The notes: generated by a model not told the origin, from the sequence alone. A DNA stretch of 64,000 bases from Flavobacterium sp. KACC 22761 (GCF_034058155.1 NZ_CP139148.1:4526001-4590000); one strand, 5' to 3'. Positions 49,391-60,007 are shown, counted from the stretch's first letter. Program-made: numbers and translations.

Positions 49391-51811
49391 TTATTTCACG
49401 TTAATTGTCACTTCAACAGGCTTTAACCATTGACTTGTAAAAGTAACTTTGATTGGCTGTGCTTCTCCAGTTGCCTGAACATAAGCCGCAATGTGACCGT
49501 GAAAAACTCTTTGAACATTGTCTGTATAATCTGTCATGTCGCTGTTGTTTCCAGCTTCAAGTCCTAATAAAGTTCCCGGTCCGCTGATTTTGCACGTCAC
49601 TTCATTATCTGAAAGCATCACCGGAAGTCCGTTTTGATCTTTAACCTGAACCATTATTTTAGCGACACCTTTATCCTTGCTGATTGTAATATCTTTTTCA
49701 GCAATTGTCAATTCTACTGGCTGTTGTGTTGAATTGATTGCATAACGGCTCACTTCTTTATCATTTGCATCTAAACCAATTGCTTCTAACTTTCCTGAAG
49801 CAAATGGAATATCCCAATAAATAATTCCTGTTTTTTCGTCGTATGCTTTAGTTTCACCAACGACTTTTCCGTTTAATTCTAAACGTGCTTTTGCAGCATT
49901 TGTATAGCAAACTACACGGATTTTTTGTCCAGCTTCATAATTCCAAATTGCCCAAGCATCTTTAGAAACGTCTTTATCATTTACTAACGGATAAGTTCCT
50001 AAATAAGCCATCGGTTTATCTGACCATAATGACTGACGGAAATAACCTCTTGGTTTGATAACTCCAGCAAAATCAACTAAACCAGAATAAAATCCTCTTG
50101 AAGGCCATCTTCCAGATTCTCCTAGATAATCAATTCCTGTCCACAAGAACTGTCCGAAAATATGTTTGTTGTTTTTAACCGCCAACCAAGGATCCATGTC
50201 GTGAACATTTTCACTTCCGTAGATTACTCGGTTTGGGTATTTTTTATGATCGGTTAAATATTTGCTTTCTGTATAATTGTAACCTGTAATATCCAAAGCT
50301 CCCGGATATTCTGTTTCATTCGACATTGCAACTCCTGCTAAACCAGCTGTTGTAGGACGCGATTTGTCATATTTTTTCACTGCTGCAACCAAACGTTTTG
50401 CAATCACTCCAAGACGCATTGCATCTGGTGCATCTGGCTTATAACCTCCATAAGCCGCTTGTCCAAAACCGTCTTTTCCTTTATCTAAAACTGGGTGTGA
50501 ATAGGGATCATTCGGGTAATCAACCTCATTTCCTATACTCCATGCGAAAACGGAAAGATGATTTCTATCTCGACGCACAAAATCTTCAAGGTCTTTTTCT
50601 GCATAATCAGCAAAAATGTCAAATGAACCTTCAAAACCTGGAGTTCCGTAATTCCATCCTTCTAACCATTTACGTTTTGGGAATTCCCATTCGTCATAAG
50701 CTTCGTTTAAAACCAATAAACCTAACTCATCGCATAGTTCATAGAAATCTGGTGCTTGCGGATTATGACTTGTACGGATAGCATTTACGCCAATTTCTTT
50801 CAAGGTTTTCAATCTCGTTTTCCAAACTTCTCTAGGAACTGCTGATCCTAAAACTCCTGCGTCATGGTGCAAACAAACACCTTTCATTTTCATCCATTTT
50901 CCGTTAAGCGCAAAACCATTATTTGGATCGAATGTGAAGTTTCTAAAACCAGTTTTCGTTACTGTTTTGTCAATTTCTTTTCCGTCTTTTAAAACTGTGG
51001 TTTTAAGCTCATATAAATTCGGATTTTCTAAATCCCATAATTGCGGATTTTTGACATTTATTTTTGCCGAAATCTTTCCGCTTTGCTTTGCCGCAACATC
51101 AATTTTTGAAGAAGCTTTTGCAACTGATTTTCCGTCTTTTGAAAACAATTCGTTTACAACTGTCAAAGATGATTTTGTAGCAGAGCCATTCTCTACATCA
51201 ACCTCAACATTCAAAGTTCCAGCTCCTTTTTTTACTTCTGGATACGCATAAACGCCCCATTGCGCAATATGAACCGGATTTGCATACACTACCCAAACAT
51301 TTCTGTAAATCCCTGAACCGGTGTACCATCTTGAATCGGCACTTTGACTGTGGTCAACACGAACCGAAATAGTATTTTCTCCGCCGAATTTTACAAATTC
51401 TGTTGCATCATAAGCAAACGAAATATAACCGTTTGGACGTTTTCCTAACGAATGTCCGTTGATGAAAACCTCGCTTCTGTTGTAAACTCCTTCAAAATAC
51501 AAATACACTTTCTCACCCGATTTGCTTTGCGGAATATTAATCGATTTTCTGTACCAAGCAATCCCGCCCGGCAAATAACCTTGACAACTTGCCAAAGTTG
51601 GACTCAATTGTCCTTTTACGCTCCAATCGTGAGGCACATTTACGGTTTGCCACTTGCTGTCGTCAAAAGTGGTATTTTTTGCATCTGGAGTTTCCTGAAG
51701 ATTGAACTTCCAGCTGTCATTGATTTTTTTTGAATCTCCAAACGATACTTGACTGCTCGCAGACAAACACGAAAAGAGTAATACGGGGAGTAAGGTCTTT
51801 TTAGATAACAC
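49391..51811 (-). CDS. GH2 beta-galactosidase
   Basis: The 806-residue exported protein has the GH2 layout: jelly roll (WQTVNVPHDWSVKGQL, YLYFEGVYNRSEVFING), immunoglobulin-like domain, and a TIM barrel. The barrel has MKGVCLHHDAGVLGSAV, IRTSHNPQAPDFYELCDELG, FAWSIGNEVDYPND with the acid/base Glu and IYGSENVHDMD with the nucleophile Glu. A C-terminal DUF4982-like module (AYVQATGEAQPIKVTF region) follows. It should remove terminal beta-galactose from arabinogalactan oligosaccharides in the periplasm. Gaps of about 100-150 bases separate it from its neighbours. Confidence 0.93.
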   Translation of the reverse strand: MLSKKTLLPVLLFSCLSASSQVSFGDSKKINDSWKFNLQETPDAKNTTFDDSKWQTVNVPHDWSVKGQLSPTLASCQGYLPGGIAWYRKSINIPQSKSGEKVYLYFEGVYNRSEVFINGHSLGKRPNGYISFAYDATEFVKFGGENTISVRVDHSQSADSRWYTGSGIYRNVWVVYANPVHIAQWGVYAYPEVKKGAGTLNVEVDVENGSATKSSLTVVNELFSKDGKSVAKASSKIDVAAKQSGKISAKINVKNPQLWDLENPNLYELKTTVLKDGKEIDKTVTKTGFRNFTFDPNNGFALNGKWMKMKGVCLHHDAGVLGSAVPREVWKTRLKTLKEIGVNAIRTSHNPQAPDFYELCDELGLLVLNEAYDEWEFPKRKWLEGWNYGTPGFEGSFDIFADYAEKDLEDFVRRDRNHLSVFAWSIGNEVDYPNDPYSHPVLDKGKDGFGQAAYGGYKPDAPDAMRLGVIAKRLVAAVKKYDKSRPTTAGLAGVAMSNETEYPGALDITGYNYTESKYLTDHKKYPNRVIYGSENVHDMDPWLAVKNNKHIFGQFLWTGIDYLGESGRWPSRGFYSGLVDFAGVIKPRGYFRQSLWSDKPMAYLGTYPLVNDKDVSKDAWAIWNYEAGQKIRVVCYTNAAKARLELNGKVVGETKAYDEKTGIIYWDIPFASGKLEAIGLDANDKEVSRYAINSTQQPVELTIAEKDITISKDKGVAKIMVQVKDQNGLPVMLSDNEVTCKISGPGTLLGLEAGNNSDMTDYTDNVQRVFHGHIAAYVQATGEAQPIKVTFTSQWLKPVEVTINVK

Positions 51812-51860
51812 TATGATTTTATTTTTAGTTAATTTTTTTTTGTTTCATTTTTCTTAGTTC

Positions 51861-51917
51861 TCAGTCGCAGTCGCAGTTTTCAGTCTAATAAACTGTTCAC
51901 TGAGACTGTGACTGAAC
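51861..51917. repeat. short imperfect inverted repeat, CAGTCGCAGTC family
   Basis: TCAGTCGCAGTCGCAG is mirrored by CTGAGACTGTGACTGA across the gap between the GH30 and GH2 genes. Confidence 0.55.
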
Positions 51918-51918
51918 A

Positions 51919-53502
51919 CTAAAGCAATTCCCCCACAAACGTCACTACTGATTTTGCTGGGATTTCTAGATTGTCAATTTTCTGAATTTCTGCTCTTTTT
52001 AAATTTGAAGTTTCAGAAGTGATGTATGGTGTAAACTCATTGTTTTTTAAAGTTCCTTTTGATAAATCGAACTTGTATTTTTGAGCTGATTTTCCGCAAT
52101 TTACCGCAACTACAATCAATTTTTTGTTTTGAACATCTTTGTATGCTGTCAGCATAACATCATTTGCTGCATCCAATTCATTTTGATTTGGAACATCAAC
52201 TCTTTGCATTCCGGGACGTACAAAAAGCGAATAATTTCCTAAAGCCCAAAGCAATTTTGAATCGTGAAATTCTCCGTCGTTTCTCACATAATTTGGCTCT
52301 GTTCCGCCATTACTTTTTCCGTCATCCAAATAAATCAGGCCATCTTTGTAATCAACACGAGTTATAGATGTCCACCATTGCCAAGAAGCAGCATTTGCAA
52401 CAGCAATGTCATTATGAATCAAACGTGCCACAAATAAAGCCGTTTGCATTCCTAAATCTCTTCCGCCACCTGAACCGCCCGGAATTTCATTTTCTCCTGG
52501 ATTTTCTAAAATGCAATATTCCGATTGCCAATATTTCAAACCCGGATTTCTTTTTATTTCTGCTGCAATTAATTTTCTGCTTAAAACCTGTCTTTCAACC
52601 GGCCAAGTTGTAAAATAACTGTGACCTAAAATAACATTTTTTACGTTAGAGAGTTTTGAAACATTAGTGTTTGTTTTTCCAAAGAAATACTCAATCTGAT
52701 TATCGCGGTTTTCCTTGTTTACATTTTCATATAAATAATCGATTTGAGCGGCCTCGGCTATAACAATTTCAGTGTTCATTTTATTAGCTTTCAGTTTTTC
52801 TGAAAGTGATTTGGTCAAATCATAAATTTCCTGATTCGTTGCCGGAGTTCCTTCCTGACTGTTTGTGTCGCCATGTTTTGGCATCCATTCCCATTGTGGT
52901 TCGTTTATTGGGCTGACGTAATCGAATTTGATTCCTTCTTTTTTCTCCAATCCTTGAATACTTTGAACTAAGAAATCGGCAAATTTTGGAATTGCACCAT
53001 CTTTTAGATTCAGTTTATTCTTTTGAGAAGCGAACGAAAGTCCGTTATTAGTCATAAAAACCGGCGGACTATTTGTAAAAATCAAAAATTTCTCAACACT
53101 GCGTTTTTTAGCGGCTTGTAAAAACCATCTTTGACCTTCTTGTTTTGAAAAATCATAAGTTCCGTCAGCGTTCAAGAAACATTCGCTTCTTCTCCACTCG
53201 TCTGAAACTTTGCTGTTTTCACCTTGTTCAGCACTTCCAGCTCCCAAATTGAATCTCCAAATTGAAAGCCCAATTCCTTTTGGATTTCCTTGCGCATCAA
53301 ACTCTTTGCTGAAAAGCAAATCGGCAATCGCATTCTTTTTTTGTTCTGGCCAATTTTTTCCCACAAACTGGGTTCTCCATGCATCAGAACCTCCAAAACC
53401 GTCCATTGTTTGAACGACTTTGTCCGTACTGATAAGGGCAGTTCGTTGTGCAAATGACAGCGAACTCATTACCAGAAAAAGTGAGATGTATACTTTTTTC
53501 AT
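51919..53502 (-). CDS. GH30 glycosidase, probable endo-beta-1,6-galactanase (periplasmic)
   Basis: The 527-residue protein has a cleavable signal peptide (MKKVYISLFLVMSSLSFAQ) with no lipobox, so it should be periplasmic. It shows the GH30 pattern QTMDGFGGSDAW, GIGLSIWRFNLGAGSAEQG, the acid/base Glu201 in SPINEPQWEW, the nucleophile Glu328 in YWQSEYCILE, and SWQWWTSITRVDYKDG. The sequence is of the subfamily 5 style associated with beta-1,6-galactan. It is closely similar to the upstream lipoprotein GH30, so the pair is a duplication. It would finish cutting the imported galactan. Confidence 0.9.
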   Translation of the reverse strand: MKKVYISLFLVMSSLSFAQRTALISTDKVVQTMDGFGGSDAWRTQFVGKNWPEQKKNAIADLLFSKEFDAQGNPKGIGLSIWRFNLGAGSAEQGENSKVSDEWRRSECFLNADGTYDFSKQEGQRWFLQAAKKRSVEKFLIFTNSPPVFMTNNGLSFASQKNKLNLKDGAIPKFADFLVQSIQGLEKKEGIKFDYVSPINEPQWEWMPKHGDTNSQEGTPATNQEIYDLTKSLSEKLKANKMNTEIVIAEAAQIDYLYENVNKENRDNQIEYFFGKTNTNVSKLSNVKNVILGHSYFTTWPVERQVLSRKLIAAEIKRNPGLKYWQSEYCILENPGENEIPGGSGGGRDLGMQTALFVARLIHNDIAVANAASWQWWTSITRVDYKDGLIYLDDGKSNGGTEPNYVRNDGEFHDSKLLWALGNYSLFVRPGMQRVDVPNQNELDAANDVMLTAYKDVQNKKLIVVAVNCGKSAQKYKFDLSKGTLKNNEFTPYITSETSNLKRAEIQKIDNLEIPAKSVVTFVGELL

Positions 53503-53547
53503 TTAATTCTTTTATTTTCAATTATGCACAACCTAAAACATTTAGTT

Positions 53548-53651
53548 TGTCATTTCGACGGAGGAGAAATCTTCGTAAGAAGCTCGACAAAGATTGATGA
53601 ATTACTTTGTAGAGCTACTCGCGGAGATCCCTCGTTCCTCGGGATGACAAG
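53548..53651. repeat. REP-like inverted repeat, GTCATTTCGACGGAGGAG family
   Basis: The left part (TTGTCATTTCGACGG) and right part (CCTCGGGATGACAAG) are inverted, with a second arm pair AGCTC/GAGCT inside. It sits between the two GH30 genes and is related to the 34.4-kb element. Confidence 0.7.
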
Positions 53652-53698
53652 ATTGTGGTAAAACCTATTTCCCTTTGTAACTTTGTCCCTTTGAACCT

Positions 53699-55336
53699 TT
53701 ACTTATAAGTTCCAACAAAAGTCACAATCGACCTAGCCGGAATTTCTAAACTCCCCGCATCAACAGCAGTTCCTTTCTTCAAGCTTAAAGTTTCAGAAGT
53801 CGTATATGGAGTTAATTTATTATCTGTCAAAGCTCCACCTGCAAGATTCAATTTATAGGCTTTCGCCGATTTGCTGATGTTTACGGCAACGATTACCAGT
53901 TTTTTAGTAGCTGCATCTTTATAAGCAGTTACCATTACATCGTTCAAAGCAGTTGCATTGTCAACACTTGGAATTTGAACTCTTACCATTCCCGGTTTTA
54001 CGAAAAATGAAAAGTTTCCTAAAGCCCATAATGTTTTTGAATCTCTGATGTAACCGTCATTTTTGCAGTAATCAGCATTTCCAGCACCGTTGCTTGCACC
54101 ATCGTCAACATGAACCAAACCATCTTTGTAATCGCCACGGCTGATTGCTGTCCACCATTGCCAAGAAGTTACGCCTCCAAGAGCAATATCGGTACTGATA
54201 ATTCGAGCTGTCCAAAGTGCAAGAGGCATTCCTAAATCTCTTCCTGGTCCTGCTCCGCCTGGCAATTCAGATGTTCCCGGACTTTCTAAAACACTATATT
54301 CTGATGACCAAAGACTAACACCGCCAACCGACTGAATTCTTGAAGCTGCTTGCTGTCTTGATGAAACCATTTCGCTCAATGGCCAAGCTTGCCAGTAACT
54401 GTGTCCAGAGATGGTTTTCTTAACATTGCTTAATCCTGTAATTTTCTTAGACGAATTAGCTGCGAAGAAATAATCAATCTGATTTGATCTGCTTTCTTTT
54501 CCAGAAACTGTTTTATATAATGGTTCGTAAGCTCCAGCTTCACCAACTACGATTTGAGCGGCAAGTCCTTTTGATTGTAATTTTGGCGATAAAACATTTA
54601 CAAAACTGTAAATATTTGCATTTGTAGCTGGCGAACCTTCTTGACCAGAACCGTCCCACTCGTATTGTGGTTCGTTAAACGGACTCACATAATCGATTGT
54701 CAAGCCGTGCTCTGTTTTTAATTTATCTAAAGAATTTACCCAGAAATCAGCCAAATCTGGCATTTTCCCATCTTTCAAATTATAAAATTCTTTGATGCTT
54801 GCGTGCGCTTTTCCGTTTTGCGTCAAATAAACCGGTGCACTATTGGCGAAAGCCAACAATTTTTCAACACCACGCTGTCTTGCCGCTTTCATAAACCAAA
54901 CTTGACCAGCTTGTTTATTCATGTTATAGCTTACACCATCCGTCGTAAAACATTCTGTACGTCTCCATTCATCGGTAATATCACTTGCGTCGCCTTGCTC
55001 TGTACTTCCAGCGCCAAGGTTAAAACGCCACAATGAAAGTCCAATTCCTTTTGGATTTCCATCAGCATCAAGTTCTTTACTGAACAATAAATCGGCTATT
55101 TTGTTTCTTTTATCAGAAGGCCAATTTTTTCCAATAAAATTAGCTTGCCAAGCATCTGAAGCTCCAAAGCTTTCCATTGTCTGAAGATTCATATCTAAAT
55201 TCACATTCAATTCGGCAACCGAATTTTCTGAACCTGAATTCTCCGATTTTTCAGAATCGCATGCCACAAAAAGCGAACTAGCGAAAAGCAAGCCTGCACA
55301 TAGCAGGCCTACTTTGTTTTGATTAACAAATTTCAT
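53699..55336 (-). CDS. GH30 lipoprotein, probable surface endo-beta-1,6-galactanase
   Basis: The 545-residue protein has a lipoprotein signal with Cys26 (SSLFVACDSEK) followed by an acidic and serine-rich stretch (DSEKSENSGSEN) that resembles the surface-export signal of Bacteroidota. The GH30 motifs are intact: QTMESFGASDAW, LSLWRFNLGAG, Glu222 in SPFNEPQYEW and Glu346 in LWSSEYSVLE. It starts 1 base after the susD stop, so it is part of the core operon. It probably makes the first cut in the galactan at the cell surface. Its paralogue follows downstream. Confidence 0.92.
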   Translation of the reverse strand: MKFVNQNKVGLLCAGLLFASSLFVACDSEKSENSGSENSVAELNVNLDMNLQTMESFGASDAWQANFIGKNWPSDKRNKIADLLFSKELDADGNPKGIGLSLWRFNLGAGSTEQGDASDITDEWRRTECFTTDGVSYNMNKQAGQVWFMKAARQRGVEKLLAFANSAPVYLTQNGKAHASIKEFYNLKDGKMPDLADFWVNSLDKLKTEHGLTIDYVSPFNEPQYEWDGSGQEGSPATNANIYSFVNVLSPKLQSKGLAAQIVVGEAGAYEPLYKTVSGKESRSNQIDYFFAANSSKKITGLSNVKKTISGHSYWQAWPLSEMVSSRQQAASRIQSVGGVSLWSSEYSVLESPGTSELPGGAGPGRDLGMPLALWTARIISTDIALGGVTSWQWWTAISRGDYKDGLVHVDDGASNGAGNADYCKNDGYIRDSKTLWALGNFSFFVKPGMVRVQIPSVDNATALNDVMVTAYKDAATKKLVIVAVNISKSAKAYKLNLAGGALTDNKLTPYTTSETLSLKKGTAVDAGSLEIPARSIVTFVGTYK

Positions 55337-55337
55337 A

Positions 55338-56939
55338 TTAATAACCAGGATTTTGAGTGATTAAACCGCCACTTAAGTCAATTTCCAATTGAGGAATTGG
55401 CCATAATAAGTTTTTCGCAGGATTAAAATTGATTCCTTTATCCTGAGGTTCTCTCAAGTTTGTCGTTTCATAAGGATCTGTTGAACTCAAATTATATTTT
55501 ACAAAAGTTCCGTTTGGTCCCATTAAAGATTCGATAACTGGTCTTCCCGTTGTTGGATCTTTTTCACGACGGATATCGTACAAACGCATTCCTTCAAAAG
55601 CCAATTCTAAACGACGCTCTTTGTAGATTTGTCTCAATAAAGTTGGTCCAGAAAGTCCTGTTTTAGGATCTAGTTTTACACGCGCTCTGATGATATTGAT
55701 ATCTGCCAAAGCATCTCCGCCAGTGTGATAACTGGCTTCTGCTCTTGTCAAATACATTTCAGCTAAACGAATCAACGGAATGTTTAATGGCAAGTGTCCA
55801 TCTTTTTTATCTAATGCACGACGCGTTGCAATTGGAATATAATATTTACGGCAAATACGTCCAGATTTATTATCATTTAAGCTGAATTTATGTGTTGGAT
55901 TCAAAACCTCATCTCCGTAAGCCGCTTCACCCCACTTTGTGATTGTGCTTCTGCGACGGATAACATCGTTTTCAGATAAATAAGCATTTTCTAAATCACT
56001 TGTTGGCATGCACCATCCCCAACCGTCAAGAACGTCAGCGGCGTCGTTGCTTGGGAAATTCTTTTTGTCTTCGCCTCTTGCTCCAGATAAAGTTGGCAAA
56101 GCTGAACCTAAGCTTTTATCCTGAACAGATGAAGATTGTGCTTCAAGAATTGACTCTACACCGTTGTGGTTGTTTACATTCCAAATATTCAAGAAATCAG
56201 CTTCAAGTGTATAAGGACCTTCTGTAATAACTTTGTTTGAATATGTTTTAGCATCTGCCCATTTTTCTTGGAACAATGTTACACGCGCCAATAATGCATA
56301 AGCAGCCCATTTGTTGATTCTTCCTTCTCTGTTTACTGGAATCGTTTCTAGTTTTGCTGCTGAATCTTTCAAATCTTTTTCAATTTGAGCATAAACATCT
56401 GCTTTTGGGCTACGCTTCAATTTCAAATCGCCAGTTCCTAAAGAAGTGGTGTACAAAGGAACATCTCCAAAAAGGTTCACCAATTCATAATAGCAATACG
56501 CTCTCACAAAAAGAGATTCCCCCATATATTGATTTTTCTGTGACTCCGTAAGTGGAGATAAAGCCATTTTTTCCAAACCAATATTTGCCGACTGAATTGT
56601 ATAATAATGTGCTGTATAAATACTGTTCATATCACCCATATTATCTGGTGTGATGATGTATTGCGAACAAGGTCTGTGCGCGCCGCTGTCCTGTCCTGTG
56701 TTACCCATCCAAGCATCATCTGTAGACATTTCGTTGGTAACTCTTGGCGCAACTAAAGTCCACCAATCATTCGGAATCAACAATCTGCGTGTTAATTCAT
56801 TGGTATAATTTTCGCACTCTTGTGCTGTTTGAAAATAATTTTCTAAGGTTTGTGTTCCTCTTTCTTCTTTTTCAATAAAATCGCTGCAAGAAACTGCTAA
56901 TAGAGAAAAAGTGATTATTGATACTATTATTTTTTTCAT
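55338..56939 (-). CDS. SusD/RagB-family outer-membrane lipoprotein
   Basis: The 533-residue protein has lipobox Cys18 (LLAVSCSDF). It shows the SusD fold: YTIQSANIGLEKM, GESLFVRAYCYYELVNLFGDVPLYT, LARVTLFQEKWADAKTYSNKVI, IPLIRLAEMYLTRAEASYHTGG and RRLELAFEGMRLYDIRREKD, with the final KNLLWPIPQLEI. It caps its SusC partner and captures arabinogalactan oligosaccharides. It follows susC by 11 bases. Confidence 0.94.
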   Translation of the reverse strand: MKKIIVSIITFSLLAVSCSDFIEKEERGTQTLENYFQTAQECENYTNELTRRLLIPNDWWTLVAPRVTNEMSTDDAWMGNTGQDSGAHRPCSQYIITPDNMGDMNSIYTAHYYTIQSANIGLEKMALSPLTESQKNQYMGESLFVRAYCYYELVNLFGDVPLYTTSLGTGDLKLKRSPKADVYAQIEKDLKDSAAKLETIPVNREGRINKWAAYALLARVTLFQEKWADAKTYSNKVITEGPYTLEADFLNIWNVNNHNGVESILEAQSSSVQDKSLGSALPTLSGARGEDKKNFPSNDAADVLDGWGWCMPTSDLENAYLSENDVIRRRSTITKWGEAAYGDEVLNPTHKFSLNDNKSGRICRKYYIPIATRRALDKKDGHLPLNIPLIRLAEMYLTRAEASYHTGGDALADINIIRARVKLDPKTGLSGPTLLRQIYKERRLELAFEGMRLYDIRREKDPTTGRPVIESLMGPNGTFVKYNLSSTDPYETTNLREPQDKGINFNPAKNLLWPIPQLEIDLSGGLITQNPGY

Positions 56940-56950
56940 GATCGTTTTTA

Positions 56951-59900
56951 TTAAAATGCTACATTAAGACCCATCAAGATTGTTGGTTGAACTGGATAAT
57001 TCCATCCACCAAAACCTGAACCTAAAACTCCTCCTCCTACTTCAGGATCAACTCCTGTATAGTTTGTCCAAGTCCAAATATTTTGACCTGATAAAGAGAT
57101 TCTTAGTTTATCTAATCCGAATTTATTGTAGAATGAGTAACCTACTTGAAGGTTTTTCAAACGTACATAAGATCCATCCTCAACATATAAAGAAGAGAAT
57201 TTTGTGAAATTTTCGTTGTTATCATCTTTAGACAAACGAGGAATAGAGTTTGAAGTTCCTTCTCCATGCCAAGCCATTTCTGATAAGTTGCTTACTTTGT
57301 TTGTCAAACTTGCACCGTTGTATAAATCTGAAATATTTTGGTTCACCAAATCATTTCCAATGCTTGAGTAGAAATTCGCAATCAAATCAAAATTTTTGTA
57401 AGCAAAATTCAAATTCAATCCGACATTGTAATCAGCCCAAGGAGAACCAATTTTAGTTCTGTCTTTATCATCTATTTTTCCATCGCCATTGATATCTTTA
57501 AAACGAACATCTCCAACTTGTGCGTAAGGCTGTAATTTTGTTCCGTGCTCATCAGTATGAGAATTCAATTCTGTTTGGTTTTGGAACAAACCATCAGCAA
57601 CATATCCATAGAAATATCCAGGCTCATTTCCTTCAACCGTCAAAGTTCTGTTGCTTGCGCCGTATAATTTTTCACCATCAGCAGATAAATTCAGCATTTT
57701 AACATTTACAGTTGTAAAAGTCACATCTGCACCCCAAGAGAAATCTCCCTTTTTGTCTTTATACGAAACCAATAAATCGATACCGCTTGACTGCATTGAT
57801 CCAACATTGGTCCACATTGTTGAATACCCAGGGAAACCGCTGTATGTTGGGAATTGTTTTAAGAAAAGCATATCATGCGTTTTCTTTTGATAATATTCCA
57901 AAGATCCAGAAAGCTTATTTTTCCATAATCCAAAATCAAGTCCAAAAGAAATATCTTCAACAGTTTCCCATTTAATGTCCTTATTAGCCATTGTAGAAGG
58001 ATAAGAAGTATCAGCAATATTATCTCCAATAGGATAAAATCCTGTTCCGATATTAGATTGATAAACCGCGCTTGGCAAGTTTTGGTTTCCTACTTTACCC
58101 CAACCCGCTCTAAATCTTAAATCGCTCAACACATCTTTTGTTGATTCCATAAAATCTTCGTTCAAAATTCTCCATGAAACCGATGCAGAAGGGAAATTTG
58201 CCCATTTGTTGTTTTCCATGAATTTTGAAGAACCATCACGTCTGAAAGTACCTGTAAAATAATACTTTCCATCATAGTTGTAAGAAAAACGAGAAATATA
58301 AGACATCAAAGAACTTGACCAGCTGTTTCCTCCACTGTTACGGTTTTTAGTTGCTGCATTTAATTCTCTCATAGAATCAGAGTTGTTAGGAACTCCTTCG
58401 CCATAACCCCAAAGATCATTTCCGTTATATTCCTCCATAGTGTTACCCACCATTAAAGAAGCGTTGTGTTTTTCGGCAAATGTTTTGGTATATGTAATTG
58501 TGTTTTGCCAAGTCCAATCAACATTTGTTGTATTCCATTTTTCAACACTATTGATTTCTGCTTTTTCATGCGCCGCATCGATTACAAAATCAGGGCTGAA
58601 TTTATTTCTAACTTTATCTCCAACTTCAATAGAAGCTTGTGAACGAATCATCAATCCTTTGATTGGCGTATACTGCAAATAACCATTTGTGTTTAAGTTG
58701 TATTGATCTGTAAAATCATCATAACGTTTTACAGCAGCAACAGGATTCCAGATATACGAAGGAGAACGTGCGTAAATGCTGTATTCGTTTTCTGTTCCGT
58801 TTAATTGATCTGCTGGTTTGTAGATTGGCGTAATTGGATCAATTTTGTCAAAATCGGCCCAGTTTCCTGGCGAACCGTACGCTTCATAACGAGGATTTAA
58901 AGTAATTCCTGCGGAGAATTTATCAGAGAATTTAAAATCATTTGCAATTCTCATTGTGATACGTTCCCATCCACCTACATCATAAATAGATTCTGAATTG
59001 TAATAATTTAAACTTACAGCAAAAGTGTGTTTATCTGAACCTCCAGTAACCCCAAGAGAAGCATTCACAACAGGAGTTCCTTTTTTAATTCCTGCATTCC
59101 ACCAATCTGTAGTTTTACCTCTGTATTGAGAAGGGTTTGGCAAATAATCTGAATAGCCAGAGTTATTATAAGCCGTGTTCATGATCGTTGCATAACCTTC
59201 TGCATCTGCCATATGATACGGATTATTCATAATCTGCATACCTGAACTTGTATCAAAGTTGAATCTTGTTTTTCCTGCTTTTCCTTTTTTAGTAGTAATC
59301 AAGATAACTCCATTTGAAGCACGAGAACCATAAATAGCACTCGCAGAAGCATCTTTCAAAACCTCCATCGACTCAATTTCGTTGTTGCTTAAAAAGTTTA
59401 TGCTTGTTCCCATCGGGATTCCGTCAACAACATAAAGAGGATCTGTACTTAAGTTTACTGTAGAAATACCACGAATCAATACTCTTGGTTGTGCACCAGG
59501 ACCACCTTGTCCCGTTACTTGTACCCCTGAAACTTTTCCTTGAAGTGATTCTGCAACGTTACCAACTGTCATTGTTTGCAATTCTTTTCCTTTTACAGAA
59601 GAAATCGAACTCGTAACATCGCTCTTTTTTACTGCAGCATAACCCACAACCACAATTTCATCTAATGCTTGGCTGGCTTCTTCCAAAACAATATCAAAAT
59701 TAGTTTTATCGCCAACTGGAACCGTTTTATTGGTAAAACCAACAAAAGAGAATTCAATTTGCGCATTTTTATTTGGAACACTGATTGTAAACTTTCCGTC
59801 AAAATCTGTTGACGTGTTAGTTGAAGCTCCTTTTACAACTACATTAACTCCTGGAATTGGCACAGCAGCTTTATCCTTAACTGTACCTGTAATTTTTATT

Positions 59901-59962
59901 TGTCCAAATGATACCGCAGTACACATCAGGGCAATAAAAAATCCTATATATTTTAATTTCAT
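56951..59962 (-). CDS. SusC/RagA TonB-dependent outer-membrane transporter
   Basis: The 1003-residue protein has a signal peptide and a carboxypeptidase-regulatory domain (IKITGTVKDKAAVPIPGVNV, about 22-95). The TonB-box region EIVVVGYAAVKKSDVTSS, the plug (LYVVDGIPMGTS, EVLKDASASAIYGSRASNG) and the barrel follow. Unlike the SusC at 8.5 kb it lacks an STN domain, so regulation is by the hybrid two-component gene instead of sigma/FecR. It is the importer of this locus. Confidence 0.95.
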   Translation of the reverse strand: MKLKYIGFFIALMCTAVSFGQIKITGTVKDKAAVPIPGVNVVVKGASTNTSTDFDGKFTISVPNKNAQIEFSFVGFTNKTVPVGDKTNFDIVLEEASQALDEIVVVGYAAVKKSDVTSSISSVKGKELQTMTVGNVAESLQGKVSGVQVTGQGGPGAQPRVLIRGISTVNLSTDPLYVVDGIPMGTSINFLSNNEIESMEVLKDASASAIYGSRASNGVILITTKKGKAGKTRFNFDTSSGMQIMNNPYHMADAEGYATIMNTAYNNSGYSDYLPNPSQYRGKTTDWWNAGIKKGTPVVNASLGVTGGSDKHTFAVSLNYYNSESIYDVGGWERITMRIANDFKFSDKFSAGITLNPRYEAYGSPGNWADFDKIDPITPIYKPADQLNGTENEYSIYARSPSYIWNPVAAVKRYDDFTDQYNLNTNGYLQYTPIKGLMIRSQASIEVGDKVRNKFSPDFVIDAAHEKAEINSVEKWNTTNVDWTWQNTITYTKTFAEKHNASLMVGNTMEEYNGNDLWGYGEGVPNNSDSMRELNAATKNRNSGGNSWSSSLMSYISRFSYNYDGKYYFTGTFRRDGSSKFMENNKWANFPSASVSWRILNEDFMESTKDVLSDLRFRAGWGKVGNQNLPSAVYQSNIGTGFYPIGDNIADTSYPSTMANKDIKWETVEDISFGLDFGLWKNKLSGSLEYYQKKTHDMLFLKQFPTYSGFPGYSTMWTNVGSMQSSGIDLLVSYKDKKGDFSWGADVTFTTVNVKMLNLSADGEKLYGASNRTLTVEGNEPGYFYGYVADGLFQNQTELNSHTDEHGTKLQPYAQVGDVRFKDINGDGKIDDKDRTKIGSPWADYNVGLNLNFAYKNFDLIANFYSSIGNDLVNQNISDLYNGASLTNKVSNLSEMAWHGEGTSNSIPRLSKDDNNENFTKFSSLYVEDGSYVRLKNLQVGYSFYNKFGLDKLRISLSGQNIWTWTNYTGVDPEVGGGVLGSGFGGWNYPVQPTILMGLNVAF

Positions 59963-60007
59963 ATTAAGCTGTTTTATAATTAAATGTTACAACAAGGTCA
60001 TAACAAC

